From: CAVQDV01 sp963711375
Lineage (GTDB): Bacteria; Pseudomonadota; Gammaproteobacteria; Coxiellales; Coxiellaceae
Length of the DNA: 64,000 bases
Assembly (NCBI GenBank): GCA_963711375.1
Contig: CAVQDV010000005.1
Location: 2,542,001-2,606,000 of the forward strand
Direction: 5' to 3'
Shown: piece after piece, positions 53,023 to 62,811 of the stretch
How the letters are laid out: each line of letters opens with the position of its first letter
Position numbering within the stretch: position 1 is the stretch's first letter
Program-made: the position numbers and the translations under genes
Notes under the pieces: generated by a model
Told to the model about the DNA's origin: nothing
Seen by the model: the letters and a program-made list of their open reading frames with translations, nothing else
The model's database searches: none

Positions 53023-53976
53023 TCAACAAATGATTTTTAGAGCATCTTGAATTATTCGGATATTATTTCCTCCAGCGTTTTCCGTTAAATAGCGGCGCCA
53101 TTTTTTTCCGCCTGGTTGGCCTTGGAATAAACCGAATAAATGTCGAATCATATTTCTTAAGGGGACGCCTTCTTTTAATTGAGAAGCTACATACGGTAGA
53201 AAATTTTCAACAATTTCTTGGCGTGATGGTACTGAAGGAGTTTGAAAAATCTCTTTTTCTATAGTGGAAAATACATAAGGATCGGAATAGGCCTGTCGAC
53301 CAATCATGACACCATCTACTTTTTCTAAGTGGATTTTGATTTCTTCCAACGTGCGAACGCCACCATTTATCGAAAGATTGAGATGCGGAAAATCCTGCTT
53401 TAATTGATAAACAGTCGGATAATTCAAGGGGGGAATTTCCCGATTTTCCTTCGGACTTAATCCAGAAAGCCAGGCTTTTCGTGCATGAATAATAAATACT
53501 TCTACGCCTTCATTCGCGACACAAGTAATAAATTGATGCAGATGCTCGTAGCTATCCAGATCATCAACACCAATTCTCGTTTTCACCGTGACAGGAATTT
53601 TTGTAGCCTCGCGCATAGCTCGAACGCAGCTCGCTACCAACTCAGGATCTTTCATAAGACAGGCCCCAAATTGCCCGGATTGCACGCGGTCACTCGGGCA
53701 GCCAACATTTAAATTAATTTCATCATAGCCATAAATTTCCGCTAATTTTGCGGATTTTGCTAGGGCTTCGGGATCCGATCCACCCACTTGCAAAGCTAAA
53801 GGATGCTCTATAGGAGAATACGCTAAAAGCTTTTCATAATCGCCACGCATAAGCGCCTGAGCCGTTACCATTTCGGTATACAGCACGCTATTCGGGCTAA
53901 TTAAGCGAAAAAGCACACGAAAATGACGATCGGTATAGGCCATCATCGGTGCCACAGAAACTTTTCTATTCATCAT
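53023..53976 (-). CDS. dusA: tRNA-dihydrouridine(20/20a) synthase
   Basis: 317 aa. SVAPMMAYTDRHFRVLFRLI (FMN-binding start, DusA-specific TDRH), LNVGCPSDRVQSGQFGACLM with the catalytic Cys, VTVKTRIGVDD, and the C-terminal helical domain (LRNMIRHLFGLFQGQPGGKKWRRYL). It reduces uridines of the D loop using NADPH/FMN. Its start overlaps the end of the permease gene by 4 nt, so the two are probably cotranscribed. Confidence 0.94.
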   Translation of the reverse strand: MMNRKVSVAPMMAYTDRHFRVLFRLISPNSVLYTEMVTAQALMRGDYEKLLAYSPIEHPLALQVGGSDPEALAKSAKLAEIYGYDEINLNVGCPSDRVQSGQFGACLMKDPELVASCVRAMREATKIPVTVKTRIGVDDLDSYEHLHQFITCVANEGVEVFIIHARKAWLSGLSPKENREIPPLNYPTVYQLKQDFPHLNLSINGGVRTLEEIKIHLEKVDGVMIGRQAYSDPYVFSTIEKEIFQTPSVPSRQEIVENFLPYVASQLKEGVPLRNMIRHLFGLFQGQPGGKKWRRYLTENAGGNNIRIIQDALKIIC

Positions 53977-55172
53977 ATCAACAATATTTTTTCAAAAATC
54001 AAATATATAAAAATTCCAAGCGAAAATAATAGGCCAATTAATAAAATCCATTTGTTAAAAGGAGTGCGGTAAATCATGTCGGATTTGATGACGCGTAAAC
54101 GCAATGACATCATTATCGGAAGAATGATTAATAAAAACACGCAAAAAATACCCGCATAGCCTAAAGCGGTAATAAAAATTCCTGGAAAAAATACAACCAC
54201 CAATAAGGGCGGCAAAAAAGTAAGGGCATGAATCAGAACTTTATTAGCGCCCTCTTTTTTCCGTCCAATACCATCGGCAATAAAATCGGCCAGACTAAGC
54301 GCCACACCCAAAAATGAAGTGATAGCACAAATTGAGACGAATATATTGGCAAAAGTCGAAATAAAGCCGCTGTGAATCATGTGGTCGATTGAAAACATCA
54401 AGCCTGAAGTGGCGCGCCCAGAATGGGCGATATTCAATAATCCGTGATCGCCCAGCCTTGGAATTAAGCCCTGAATTAATACAATCCAAATCAAATAAAT
54501 GACCAGCGGCAGAAGACTGCCGATTAACACCACTTTTTTTAGACTCGAAACGTCACCCTGAAAATAAGCGCGTAAACTGGGCACAATAATGGCGTACCCG
54601 AATGAGGTGATCATTACCATTAAAGTGCTCATTCGAAATTCATTGTGCATCAGAGATAAATGGTCCAATTTAATATAGGGCGAAATTACCACAGCCAGAA
54701 AAACATAAATAATCATTTTAACGCTCATAAGGCCGCGATTAATGACATCAACAGAATAAATTCCTCGATAAACGATGAATCCTAAAATAAGCACTACAAA
54801 AATAGCGTCTAACCAATCTGGGGTCGGCCAATGCAAGCCTAATAGAATGACATGGACAATATCGGCACCACCAGCAATATAGGCGCATAGCAAGGAATAC
54901 ATCAGCAGCAAATAGCTCAACCATCCAAACATTTCCCCTGTTTTTCCGAGGGTTTGTTTGGCCATGGAAATAATGTTGCTGCCGCCTGGGAAATGGATAT
55001 TCACTTCCAATAAAGAAAAAGCGCCTAGAGTCATCACGGCCCAGCTGGTGATCAGCATGAGAGCCGTAACCAGTATGTTTTCATAGGCTGATGCCACTGG
55101 GAGTGCCAGCATTCCTGCACCGATGGAGGTGCCTAGAATTAGTAATACGCCGCCTAAAATTTTAAGATTCAT
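53973..55172 (-). CDS. Aromatic amino acid transporter (TyrP/Mtr, HAAAP family)
   Basis: 399 aa with 11 hydrophobic segments. The N-terminal motif GGVLLILGTSIGAGMLALPVASA and later FGYAIIVPSLRAYF, SFLGVALSLADFIADG are hallmarks of the hydroxy/aromatic amino acid permeases that import Tyr or Trp with protons. The exact substrate cannot be chosen. Auxotrophic intracellular relatives often keep several copies. Confidence 0.88.
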   Translation of the reverse strand: MNLKILGGVLLILGTSIGAGMLALPVASAYENILVTALMLITSWAVMTLGAFSLLEVNIHFPGGSNIISMAKQTLGKTGEMFGWLSYLLLMYSLLCAYIAGGADIVHVILLGLHWPTPDWLDAIFVVLILGFIVYRGIYSVDVINRGLMSVKMIIYVFLAVVISPYIKLDHLSLMHNEFRMSTLMVMITSFGYAIIVPSLRAYFQGDVSSLKKVVLIGSLLPLVIYLIWIVLIQGLIPRLGDHGLLNIAHSGRATSGLMFSIDHMIHSGFISTFANIFVSICAITSFLGVALSLADFIADGIGRKKEGANKVLIHALTFLPPLLVVVFFPGIFITALGYAGIFCVFLLIILPIMMSLRLRVIKSDMIYRTPFNKWILLIGLLFSLGIFIYLIFEKILLI

Positions 55173-55199
55173 AAATACCCCTCAGTCATCCGACATGTT

Positions 55200-56675
55200 T
55201 CATTCGCTTTCTTTTTCGCTGCGAGTGGAAGCCAGCTTGGCAAAATAGTTGGCGTCTACTCCGCCAGTGATATAGTTGCCTGTAAAAATTGAGTCTTCAA
55301 ATTGTTTAATTTTATCTTCCTCATTTTTAGCAGCAGAATTAACCGCCTCATAAACATCCGGCAAACTTAAAAAAATTAACTTATCTGCGCCAATATATTT
55401 TGCAATTTCCGGAACCGTTCGATCATGCGCAATTAACTCTTTTACAGTAGGCATGTCGATACCATAAACATTCGGAAAACGAACTTCTGGAGCCGCCGAG
55501 GCAAAATACACTTTTTTCGCCCCAGCATCTCTCGCCATTTGGATAATTTCTCGAGACGTGGTCCCCCGCACAATGGAATCATCAACCAAAAGCACATTTT
55601 TACCATTAAATTCCGTCTTAATAGCATTTAATTTCAGGCGCACAGATCCACGGCGTAATTTTTGCCCTGGCATAATAAAAGTTCTTCCAATATAGCGATT
55701 TTTCACGAAGCCTTCACAGTAAGTCACTTTTAAATTCTGAGCCAAAGCAATGGCGGCAGTTCGACTCGTATCTGGAATGGGAATAACCACATCAATATCC
55801 AAAGGAGCCCACTCACGAGATATTTTTGCCGCCAATTTTTCTCCCATAGCCAAGCGAGCCTGATAAACGGGAATTCGATCAATTATGCTATCTGGACGAG
55901 CTATATATATATATTCGAAAATACAGGGTGAAAGTTGCGCCCTGGAATCGCAAAGATGGCGAGACACATTTCCGGCTAAATCAATAAAAACAGCTTCACC
56001 AGGGCCCACATCGGCAATTACTTCATATCCCAGACCATCCAAAGCAATATTTTCTGAGGCGACCATAAATTCATCGCCTTGCGGAGTGGTTTTTTTTCCG
56101 TAAACAAGCGGCCTTATTCCATAGGTGTCCCGAAAAGCCACTAATCCGTAACCGGTTATCATCACGATTGCCGCAAAAGCACCGCTCACACGTTGGTAAA
56201 CTTTTTCCATCGCTTTAAAAAGTGCTTCTTTTGTCAGTTTCGATTTACCCACATGCTGTAATTCATAAGCGAAAACATTTAACAAGACTTCGCTGTCGGA
56301 GTGCGTGTTTAAATGTCGCAAATCATTTTTTTGTAAGTCCTTCGTTAATTCCGCCGTATTTATCAAATTGCCATTATGCACTAAACTCAATCCATAGGGC
56401 GAATTCACGTAAAAAGGCTGAGATTCTTCTACACTATCGGTTCCGGCCGTAGGGTAGCGCACATGGCCAATACCAATATTTCCTCGCAAACGACGCATGT
56501 GATTTTCACGAAAAACATCTCGAACGAGCCCATTGGACTTTCGTAAATATATTTTATCGAGATCACTCGTGATAATGCCTGCCGCATCTTGCCCTCGATG
56601 CTGCAAAATGGTTAAGGCATCATATAAAGCTTGATTCACCGGATGATGCGCCAAAATACCTACAACTCCACACAT
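55200..56675 (-). CDS. purF: Amidophosphoribosyltransferase
   Basis: 491 aa. Cys2 (MCGVVGILAH) is the glutaminase nucleophile with no propeptide. RGQDAAGI, HNGNLINTAEL and HSDSE line the glutamine site. The PRTase domain carries VLLVDDSIVRGTTSREI. First step of purine synthesis, PRPP plus glutamine to phosphoribosylamine. 8 nt after cvpA, end of the accD-folC-dedD-cvpA-purF run. Confidence 0.97.
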   Translation of the reverse strand: MCGVVGILAHHPVNQALYDALTILQHRGQDAAGIITSDLDKIYLRKSNGLVRDVFRENHMRRLRGNIGIGHVRYPTAGTDSVEESQPFYVNSPYGLSLVHNGNLINTAELTKDLQKNDLRHLNTHSDSEVLLNVFAYELQHVGKSKLTKEALFKAMEKVYQRVSGAFAAIVMITGYGLVAFRDTYGIRPLVYGKKTTPQGDEFMVASENIALDGLGYEVIADVGPGEAVFIDLAGNVSRHLCDSRAQLSPCIFEYIYIARPDSIIDRIPVYQARLAMGEKLAAKISREWAPLDIDVVIPIPDTSRTAAIALAQNLKVTYCEGFVKNRYIGRTFIMPGQKLRRGSVRLKLNAIKTEFNGKNVLLVDDSIVRGTTSREIIQMARDAGAKKVYFASAAPEVRFPNVYGIDMPTVKELIAHDRTVPEIAKYIGADKLIFLSLPDVYEAVNSAAKNEEDKIKQFEDSIFTGNYITGGVDANYFAKLASTRSEKESE

Positions 56676-56683
56676 AAATTACC

Positions 56684-57202
56684 TCACTGCGCTTTATTTT
56701 CGTTCGTTGAAATCCAATTAGTGACTTGGTCCAAGGGCTGCCCCCCTTTTACCTGAATTCGATTAATCAGCAATTGAACGTAAGGAACCAATTGGGATTT
56801 TTTATAGACGTCAGAATTTTCAATTTGAGTTGTTTTTAAAAGCATCACCATAACCGTCACTACAATAATGCCACGCGCCACCCCAAACAGAATTCCAAGT
56901 ATCGCATCCGTAAAGCTAAAGCCATTTCGTGAAAGTAAATTTTTCAAAGCAATATTGATAATAATTCCTACCACCAGTACTAAAACCAAGACAATGACAA
57001 AGCCCAAAATATGCTGAAGGGTTTGAGATTGAATGACGCTGCTGAATAAGGTGCTACCAACATCATTCGCAAAGCGTATGCCCAATATAACTGCCAATAT
57101 CCAGGAGGTTAAAGAAACAAGTTCCCGAACAAAACCACGGAAAAAACTAATGAGAACGGACAAGCCTATAATGCCCACAATAACTAAATCTAACCAGTTC
57201 AT
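56684..57202 (-). CDS. cvpA: Colicin V production protein-like membrane protein
   Basis: 172 aa, four hydrophobic segments, MNWLDLVIVGIIGLSVLISFFRGFVRELVSLTSWILAVILGIRFA typical of CvpA, and the C-terminal DAILGILFGVARGIIVVTVM. Inner-membrane protein of uncertain role, usually cotranscribed with purF, as here. Confidence 0.94.
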   Translation of the reverse strand: MNWLDLVIVGIIGLSVLISFFRGFVRELVSLTSWILAVILGIRFANDVGSTLFSSVIQSQTLQHILGFVIVLVLVLVVGIIINIALKNLLSRNGFSFTDAILGILFGVARGIIVVTVMVMLLKTTQIENSDVYKKSQLVPYVQLLINRIQVKGGQPLDQVTNWISTNENKAQ

Positions 57203-57215
57203 GCTAAAACTCCAA

Positions 57216-57824
57216 CTATGCTGTTTTCTTTTTAATAATGCCCGAGATATGAAAATCTTGTTTCAATTGTTTTTTCATCTCGGCCGCCTCATTTTGAGTG
57301 AATAAAGGACCCACAAAAATGCGAACCATTTTACTGCCTTTTTTTGAAAAAGCAGCCTCTTCAAATGTCGGAATTCCTTTATCCGATAATTTTCCGAGTA
57401 AAACAGCAATATTTTTGCCATTTGAAAAGGATCCTAATTGAACTACCCAGTTACCATCCAGCGACATATTCGACGCTGTCCCGGTTAAGTTAGTTGGTGC
57501 TTCGGCTAGTTTTGATGGCGTTTCAGGTGTCATTGCCATCATCACGGTTGCAGTTGCTGTGGCACCTTCTGCCCAGGTGGAATTTGAAAATTCAGACTCA
57601 AACACATTTTCTGCAACAAAAGACCAATCAGAAATCGCCTCTCTTATTAATGGGGTATTCTCCACTATTTGAATTTTTGGTAAATCAGGAGGATTAGGAA
57701 TATTAGTTGTTAAGTGAACCGCATGCTTCGGTTCCATTTTATAAGCAATCATCGGCATAAAAATCGCCAGCAATGCTAAAACCACCAATAATCCGACCAA
57801 TCGTTGCTTCATTTTAAGATCCAT
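57216..57824 (-). CDS. dedD: SPOR-domain protein (DedD-like)
   Basis: 202 aa. A short cytosolic start, one membrane anchor (LVGLLVVLALLAIFMPMIAY), a Pro/Thr/Ala-rich linker, and a C-terminal SPOR domain (NWVVQLGSFSNGKNIAVLLGKLSDKGI... MVRIFVGPLFTQNEAAEMKKQL) that binds denuded septal peptidoglycan. GGAG lies 8 nt before the ATG. It overlaps folC by 11 nt. Takes part in cell division. Confidence 0.9.
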   Translation of the reverse strand: MDLKMKQRLVGLLVVLALLAIFMPMIAYKMEPKHAVHLTTNIPNPPDLPKIQIVENTPLIREAISDWSFVAENVFESEFSNSTWAEGATATATVMMAMTPETPSKLAEAPTNLTGTASNMSLDGNWVVQLGSFSNGKNIAVLLGKLSDKGIPTFEEAAFSKKGSKMVRIFVGPLFTQNEAAEMKKQLKQDFHISGIIKKKTA

Positions 57825-59076
57825 GATTAACTCCGCTCAGATAAATTTTGGCCTGTTCTACCGTATGAAATGAACCAAAAATTATGATTAAATCTGTCTT
57901 TGCATCATATTCGTTCAAAGCGCACGAGACGGCGTCCGATACAGCCGGGAAAGTGTAGCACGTTTTGACACCCTCTTCCCTAAGAATATCACTGATTTTA
58001 TCGACTGTTTCCGCCCTAGAAACATTATTTAGTTCAGAAATATGCCAAACATCCAATAAATCGATAAAAGGTCGAATTGAGGCTGAAATATCCTTATCTT
58101 TCAGCATCGAAAAAATCGCGTATTTTTTACCCCCTGGATGACGATTTTTAATTTGCTCTGCTAACCATTTTGCTGAGGCTGGATTATGTGCTACGTCAAA
58201 TACAAGACCAGGAATATTGGAATATTCAAAGCGCCCTTCTAAGGTGACCTCTGCAACACCTTTATAAACAGCAGGAATTGAAACGGGTAAGCGATTTTGT
58301 AATAATTCGACGACCATCAAAGCACCAGCCACATTTTGTAACTTTAAATGTGGCATCGGTAAATTAAGATATTCGGAAGCAACCCCCTTCCAAGACCATC
58401 CTTCACTCTGGATAACAGAATAAAAATCCTTACCCGCACACAGTAATTCAGCCCCGATTTCGGCCACATGCCTCACAATAGATTTAGGAATTATTTCGTC
58501 GATAAAAACGAGTGGTTTTTGTGGACGAGCAATACCAGCTTTTTCAAAGCCTATTTCTTCCAGGGTTGTTCCCAAATACTCCATATGATCAAAATCAATA
58601 GAAGTAATGACAGAAATATCGGGGTCAACACAGTTCACCGCATCTAATCTTCCACCCATGCCGACTTCTAAAATGATCAGATCGGGCTGCATTTTCTGGT
58701 AAAAATGAAAAGCCGCCAAGGTGGTAAATTCGAAAAAACTAAGCGAGACCGACTCCCTATGTTTTTCAACGTAGCGTAAACTTTCTAATAATTCATCGTC
58801 TGAAATTTCAGCATTACAAAAACGAATGCGTTCATTAAAATGTAAAATATGAGGGGAAGTGTAGGCTCCCACTTTATAGCCGGCGAGCGTAAAAATAGTT
58901 TCTAGGGTTTTCACAACGGAGCCTTTTCCATTGGTTCCCGCCACGGTAATCACTGGACAATTAAAATCAAGCAAAGAAAGTGGTTTTGTAACCTTCAAGA
59001 TACGCGTTAAACAAAGATCCACCTCTGTTGGATTCAGTTGATTTAAGTAGGCAAGTGTTTCATTGAGATTTTTCAT
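57814..59076 (-). CDS. folC: Folylpolyglutamate / dihydrofolate synthase
   Basis: 420 aa. The P-loop ITVAGTNGKGSVVKTLETI, the ILEVGMGGRLDAVN motif, TSIDFDHMEYLG and the C-terminal FDVAHNPAS are the Mur-ligase-type signatures of FolC. It makes dihydrofolate and adds glutamates. It overlaps the end of accD by 17 nt, so the genes are translated in tandem. Confidence 0.95.
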   Translation of the reverse strand: MKNLNETLAYLNQLNPTEVDLCLTRILKVTKPLSLLDFNCPVITVAGTNGKGSVVKTLETIFTLAGYKVGAYTSPHILHFNERIRFCNAEISDDELLESLRYVEKHRESVSLSFFEFTTLAAFHFYQKMQPDLIILEVGMGGRLDAVNCVDPDISVITSIDFDHMEYLGTTLEEIGFEKAGIARPQKPLVFIDEIIPKSIVRHVAEIGAELLCAGKDFYSVIQSEGWSWKGVASEYLNLPMPHLKLQNVAGALMVVELLQNRLPVSIPAVYKGVAEVTLEGRFEYSNIPGLVFDVAHNPASAKWLAEQIKNRHPGGKKYAIFSMLKDKDISASIRPFIDLLDVWHISELNNVSRAETVDKISDILREEGVKTCYTFPAVSDAVSCALNEYDAKTDLIIIFGSFHTVEQAKIYLSGVNHGS

Positions 59077-59911
59077 TCATTAACATCGCACATAATTTAG
59101 CAATCGTTGATTTTAAATCACGTCGATCAACAATCATATCAATAGCTCCATGCTCCAGTAAAAATTCACTGCGTTGAAAACCTTCTGGTAATTTCTGACG
59201 AATGGTTTGCTCAATTACGCGAGGCCCTGAAAAACCGATTAAAGCTTGTGGTTCAGCAATAATAATATCGCCAAGGGTCGCTAAACTGGCTGATACCCCG
59301 CCCATCGTTGGATCAATTAAAACAGAAATATATGGCAATTTAGCCTTCGCTAAACGCGTAAGAGCCGCGGAGGTTTTGGCCATTTGAAATAAAGAAAATA
59401 AACCCTCCTGCATTCGGGCACCACCGCTGGTGGAAAAACAAATAAAAGGTGCTTTTGCGATTAGTGCAGCGTCAACACCTTCCAGAAAACGGGCGCCCAC
59501 GGCAGAGCTCATCGAACCACCTATAAAACCAAATTCAAAAGCGGCTGCTACAATAGGCCTAGCTTCCACCATGCCTTTCATCACAATAAGTGCCTCATTT
59601 TCGCCAGAAGATTTTTGAGCCGCTAGAATGCGCTCTCTATATTTTTTAGTATCTCGAAATTTAAGATAATCAATCGGGCCAATTTCTTGGCCATATTCAA
59701 TTTGCTCGCCCTCATCAAAGAAAGCTCTCAAACGTTCACGCGCACTCAAGCGCATATGATGATTGCATTTTGGGCATACGTAAAGATTTTTTTCCAATTC
59801 TGCGCGATATAAAATAGCTTCGCAGACTTCGCATTTATTCCAGATGCCCTCGGGGACTCCTTTTTTTTCAACGGTAGAAACTTTAGGTAGAAGTTTTTTA
59901 AACCAACTCAT
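59060..59911 (-). CDS. accD: Acetyl-CoA carboxylase carboxyltransferase subunit beta
   Basis: 283 aa. A four-Cys zinc ribbon (CEVCEAIL...VCPKCNHH) precedes the crotonase-like carboxyltransferase core (FEFGFIGGSMSSAVGARFLEGV, FSTSGGARMQEGLFSLFQMAKTSAAL, PTMGGVSASLATLGDIIIAEP). With AccA it transfers carboxyl to acetyl-CoA and so supplies the malonyl-CoA that both fatty acid synthesis and the polyketide locus would use. The tryptophan genes that sit between truA and accD in some relatives are absent. Confidence 0.96.
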   Translation of the reverse strand: MSWFKKLLPKVSTVEKKGVPEGIWNKCEVCEAILYRAELEKNLYVCPKCNHHMRLSARERLRAFFDEGEQIEYGQEIGPIDYLKFRDTKKYRERILAAQKSSGENEALIVMKGMVEARPIVAAAFEFGFIGGSMSSAVGARFLEGVDAALIAKAPFICFSTSGGARMQEGLFSLFQMAKTSAALTRLAKAKLPYISVLIDPTMGGVSASLATLGDIIIAEPQALIGFSGPRVIEQTIRQKLPEGFQRSEFLLEHGAIDMIVDRRDLKSTIAKLCAMLMNEKSQ

Positions 59912-59955
59912 TCAGAGCGCTCCGCATTAATCTGCCCATGACATCATAACAAATC

Positions 59956-60747
59956 TCAACCTAAAAAGAAGGGTCCCAGTGGCATTTTCGGAATTGAGAA
60001 ACTTTCAGGATAATCAACGTCGACTAGATAAAGGCCTTTGGGTGAAATGGTCATAGCTCCCTGCTTGCGATCTCGACTTTCCAAGACTTCTTTTGCCCAT
60101 TCTATGGGTTTGGCTCCAGCTCCGATTTCGATTAATACCCCCACTATATTCCGAACCATATGCAATAAAAAGGCATTGCCATAAACTTCAATAACAATCA
60201 TAGACCCACGCCTTAAGACTGTTATTTCGAAAATCCGTCTCATCGGCGTTTTTGATTGACACCCGGCTCCTCGATAAGCACTAAAATCATGCTCTCCTAT
60301 CAGGTGCGAAGCCGCCTCATGCATTTTATTTTCATCTAAAGGACGATAATGCCAACCTATGGCATTGCGTAAAATTCCGGGGCGAACTTCCTGGTTTAAC
60401 AATAGATACCGATAGCGTCTCCCTTCTGCTGTGAAACGCGCATGAAATTCGAATGGAACCAATTTCGCCCATCGAACCGTAATGTCGTGAGGTAAATTGC
60501 TATTAGCACCAAAAACCCAAGCGTGCTCGCTTCGATTTGCGTGGCTATCAAAATGAATGACCTGGCCAGTGGCATGAACACCCGCATCGGTTCTTCCAGC
60601 ACAGGTAACAGAAACTGTATGATTAGCAACAACGCCAAGCGCCCTTTCCAAGCTTCTTTGAACTGTTGACAAGTCTTCTTGGGTTTGCCAGCCGTGATAG
60701 GTAGCCCCATCATAACGAACTCCAAGCGCTATCCTTTGTAAAATCAT
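59956..60747 (-). CDS. truA: tRNA pseudouridine(38-40) synthase
   Basis: 263 aa. The catalytic Asp is in CAGRTDAGVHATGQVIHFD. Also seen are RRYRYLLLN, HDFSAYRGAGCQSKTPMRRI and NAFLLHMVRNIVGVLIEIG. It modifies the anticodon stem-loop of many tRNAs. ATGA overlap with the FimV-like gene upstream. Confidence 0.96.
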   Translation of the reverse strand: MILQRIALGVRYDGATYHGWQTQEDLSTVQRSLERALGVVANHTVSVTCAGRTDAGVHATGQVIHFDSHANRSEHAWVFGANSNLPHDITVRWAKLVPFEFHARFTAEGRRYRYLLLNQEVRPGILRNAIGWHYRPLDENKMHEAASHLIGEHDFSAYRGAGCQSKTPMRRIFEITVLRRGSMIVIEVYGNAFLLHMVRNIVGVLIEIGAGAKPIEWAKEVLESRDRKQGAMTISPKGLYLVDVDYPESFSIPKMPLGPFFLG

Positions 60748-61664
60748 GATTTTTTGATAATTGAATCCAGCATTTTTTGGGCCTCGAGGCGCTGATCGGC
60801 ATTACCGTCTTTTTGGACTTCTGCCAAAACTTGTCCAGCGGCCTGATGATCGTCCATCGCAAGATAAGCCCGAGCAAGATCCAATTTTGCTGGAATAGCT
60901 TCATGAGTACCCATAAAATCATATTCGCCCTCATTGGGGGCGGCGACTCCGGAGGGGCCGGCTGTTGCCATTCGACGATCATTGCGACGATTCCAAGGCA
61001 TCATAAGTAAGATGATCACGATTAGAGCGGCAATAACGGCATAAATGACATAGGAAAAACCATTTAAAAACTCGGGTTTCAATTGTTCCCACTTACTGAG
61101 GTTTTGCTCCTGGACAAGAGGAGCCACGCCAGGTCGAATTTGCTGAAGCTTCGAACTAAGCTGCACAACTTCTTGATTTACAATGGTTAGCGCCTCTCCC
61201 ATACGAGTTAGCTGATCCGTAAGTTTAGCGCTCTGTGTGGTGAGGGCTTCGATTTTTTGATCCGTGCGTTGTTGATACATAAGATTCGCTTGATTAAGCG
61301 TTGAAATTTGACCCGCTAAATCAGGATTGGCGTTATTAGTGTTTTGAGTGCTGACCTCAGGAGTTGGAGGAATAGGAGCAAGGGCTTGAACAGGAGCTGG
61401 AGGAGCAGTTTGAACCGAAGGTTGAAGGGATGGTGCCACTACGGCAACTTGCTGATTTTTCTGCGCTTCTGTTTTGGCCTTGGCCATAATAGCCTGCACC
61501 TGGGCCATTGCCCCTGAATCGCCAGTAGGAGATGGATTTGAAGCATCAGAATGATAAGATTGAACAGGCGTAGGCGCGCCGGCCAAGCCATCTATCGCGG
61601 CAATCGCCACAAGCGGTGACGCAGAAACTGCAATTAAAACAGTAAGTAAGGTCTTTTTTAACAT
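60744..61664 (-). CDS. FimV C-terminal domain protein
   Basis: 306 aa from the ATG at 61664 (GAGGATATT site). A signal peptide (MLKKTLLTVLIAVSASPLVAIA) is followed by a Pro/Ala/Gln-rich region, a coiled coil (about 115-185, YQQRTDQKIEALTTQSAKLTDQL), one membrane helix (GFSYVIYAVIAALIVIILLM) and a cytosolic end with AKLDLARAYLAMDDHQAAGQVLAEVQKDGNADQR, the FimV C-terminal TPR motif. It is far shorter than Pseudomonas FimV and I see no LysM. FimV organises poles and type IV pili. Position before truA is the conserved one. Confidence 0.82.
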   Translation of the reverse strand: MLKKTLLTVLIAVSASPLVAIAAIDGLAGAPTPVQSYHSDASNPSPTGDSGAMAQVQAIMAKAKTEAQKNQQVAVVAPSLQPSVQTAPPAPVQALAPIPPTPEVSTQNTNNANPDLAGQISTLNQANLMYQQRTDQKIEALTTQSAKLTDQLTRMGEALTIVNQEVVQLSSKLQQIRPGVAPLVQEQNLSKWEQLKPEFLNGFSYVIYAVIAALIVIILLMMPWNRRNDRRMATAGPSGVAAPNEGEYDFMGTHEAIPAKLDLARAYLAMDDHQAAGQVLAEVQKDGNADQRLEAQKMLDSIIKKS

Positions 61665-61769
61665 AATATCCTCAACTTGATGTAATCTTTCAAACGTCCA
61701 TATGATAACAAATTTTAACCTTAAAGTCAGCTTAAATGACACTTGACTATAGGAACTTAGTCAGCAATT

Positions 61770-61783
61770 CCCGCGCAAGCGGG
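61770..61783. terminator. Small GC hairpin between the MDR and FimV-like genes
   Basis: CCCGC-GCAA-GCGGG, a stable stem with a GCAA tetraloop, just after the MDR gene's stop. No T run follows, so it may be a weak terminator or a repeat unit similar to the one at 43595. Confidence 0.35.
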
Positions 61784-61791
61784 TTACACCC

Positions 61792-62793
61792 TCAGTTTAA
61801 TCTAAATAGGACCTTTCCTTCCTTGGCTTGTGAAATCGAGTGAGTAATCGCGGCTTCGGCTTCCTCCAAAGGATAAGTTCGGGCGACCGGAAGGGCAATA
61901 TCATATTTAATAATATGCGCAAACATTTCATTAAACATCGCCTTTTTTTCATCTACACTCGCTTTATAAACCCAATCACGTAAATGAAAATCTTCTCTTT
62001 TAATATTCCTGGAAAAAAAAGGGTCAATATGCCGATCAATGGGTTCTCCCGATAATAAAGCATAATGAATAAGACGCCCCTTTTCAGCTAAGACATTTAA
62101 CATCGTGCTTCCGCAGAAGCCCCCAACGGCATCAAGGCCATAAAAAATTTCCTGACCATTACACGCTTCTTGTAGGGTTTTAAATAATTCCACAGTATTT
62201 GTTTTTTCAGTTTGCTCAACGACAGCAGTAGCACCCAGGGATAATAATGACGAACGGACACGGATGTCACGAACAAGTGCAATTACCTTAAAGTCCATAC
62301 TTTTTGCAAGCTGGCAAAAAAATTTTCCGATGGCAGAACCGCAGGCGTTAACCAGTAAATATTCTCCGCGATGAATCTGTAATTTCTTGATGATCATCCA
62401 AGCTGTTAGTGGATTAACGTAGACTTGTGCCGCCATGTCATCTTGAATTTCCTTAGGCACTAGTATCGCTTCTACAGCCGGTACAAGGGTATATTCACGC
62501 CAGGTTCCCTGACCCCGTAGCGCTAATACCCGGTCTCCTATTGCAAAGCCAGTAACCTTTGCACCTAATTCTGATATTTCGCCAACCCCTTCAAAACCCG
62601 GGAAAAAAGGCAGTTTAGTTCTTGATTTATAAGCACCCTGTATAGTGAGTAAATCTGACCAATTAATAGAACTTTTTATCATTCGTACTAAAATTTCCGT
62701 TTCACCTGGTGAAGGAATTTCCATATTGTGACATTCCAGCACTTTAGCAGGATTTCCAAAAAGGCTGACTCGCAGAGTTTTCATAGCGCGCAT
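61792..62793 (-). CDS. Zinc-independent MDR-family oxidoreductase (enoyl reductase/quinone reductase-like)
   Basis: 333 aa, AGGAAG 7 nt before the ATG. GroES-like N-terminal domain (SINWSDLLTIQGAYKSRTKLPFFPGFEGVGEISELG), then a Rossmann domain with LVNACGSAIGKFFCQLAKSM in place of the usual AxxGVG, and DAVGGFCGS. No zinc ligands. It resembles mitochondrial-type enoyl-thioester reductases (MECR/Etr1) and quinone oxidoreductases. NAD(P)H-dependent reduction is expected; substrate open. Confidence 0.85.
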   Translation of the reverse strand: MRAMKTLRVSLFGNPAKVLECHNMEIPSPGETEILVRMIKSSINWSDLLTIQGAYKSRTKLPFFPGFEGVGEISELGAKVTGFAIGDRVLALRGQGTWREYTLVPAVEAILVPKEIQDDMAAQVYVNPLTAWMIIKKLQIHRGEYLLVNACGSAIGKFFCQLAKSMDFKVIALVRDIRVRSSLLSLGATAVVEQTEKTNTVELFKTLQEACNGQEIFYGLDAVGGFCGSTMLNVLAEKGRLIHYALLSGEPIDRHIDPFFSRNIKREDFHLRDWVYKASVDEKKAMFNEMFAHIIKYDIALPVARTYPLEEAEAAITHSISQAKEGKVLFRLN

Positions 62794-62811
62794 GAAGAAC
62801 TTCCTGAATGA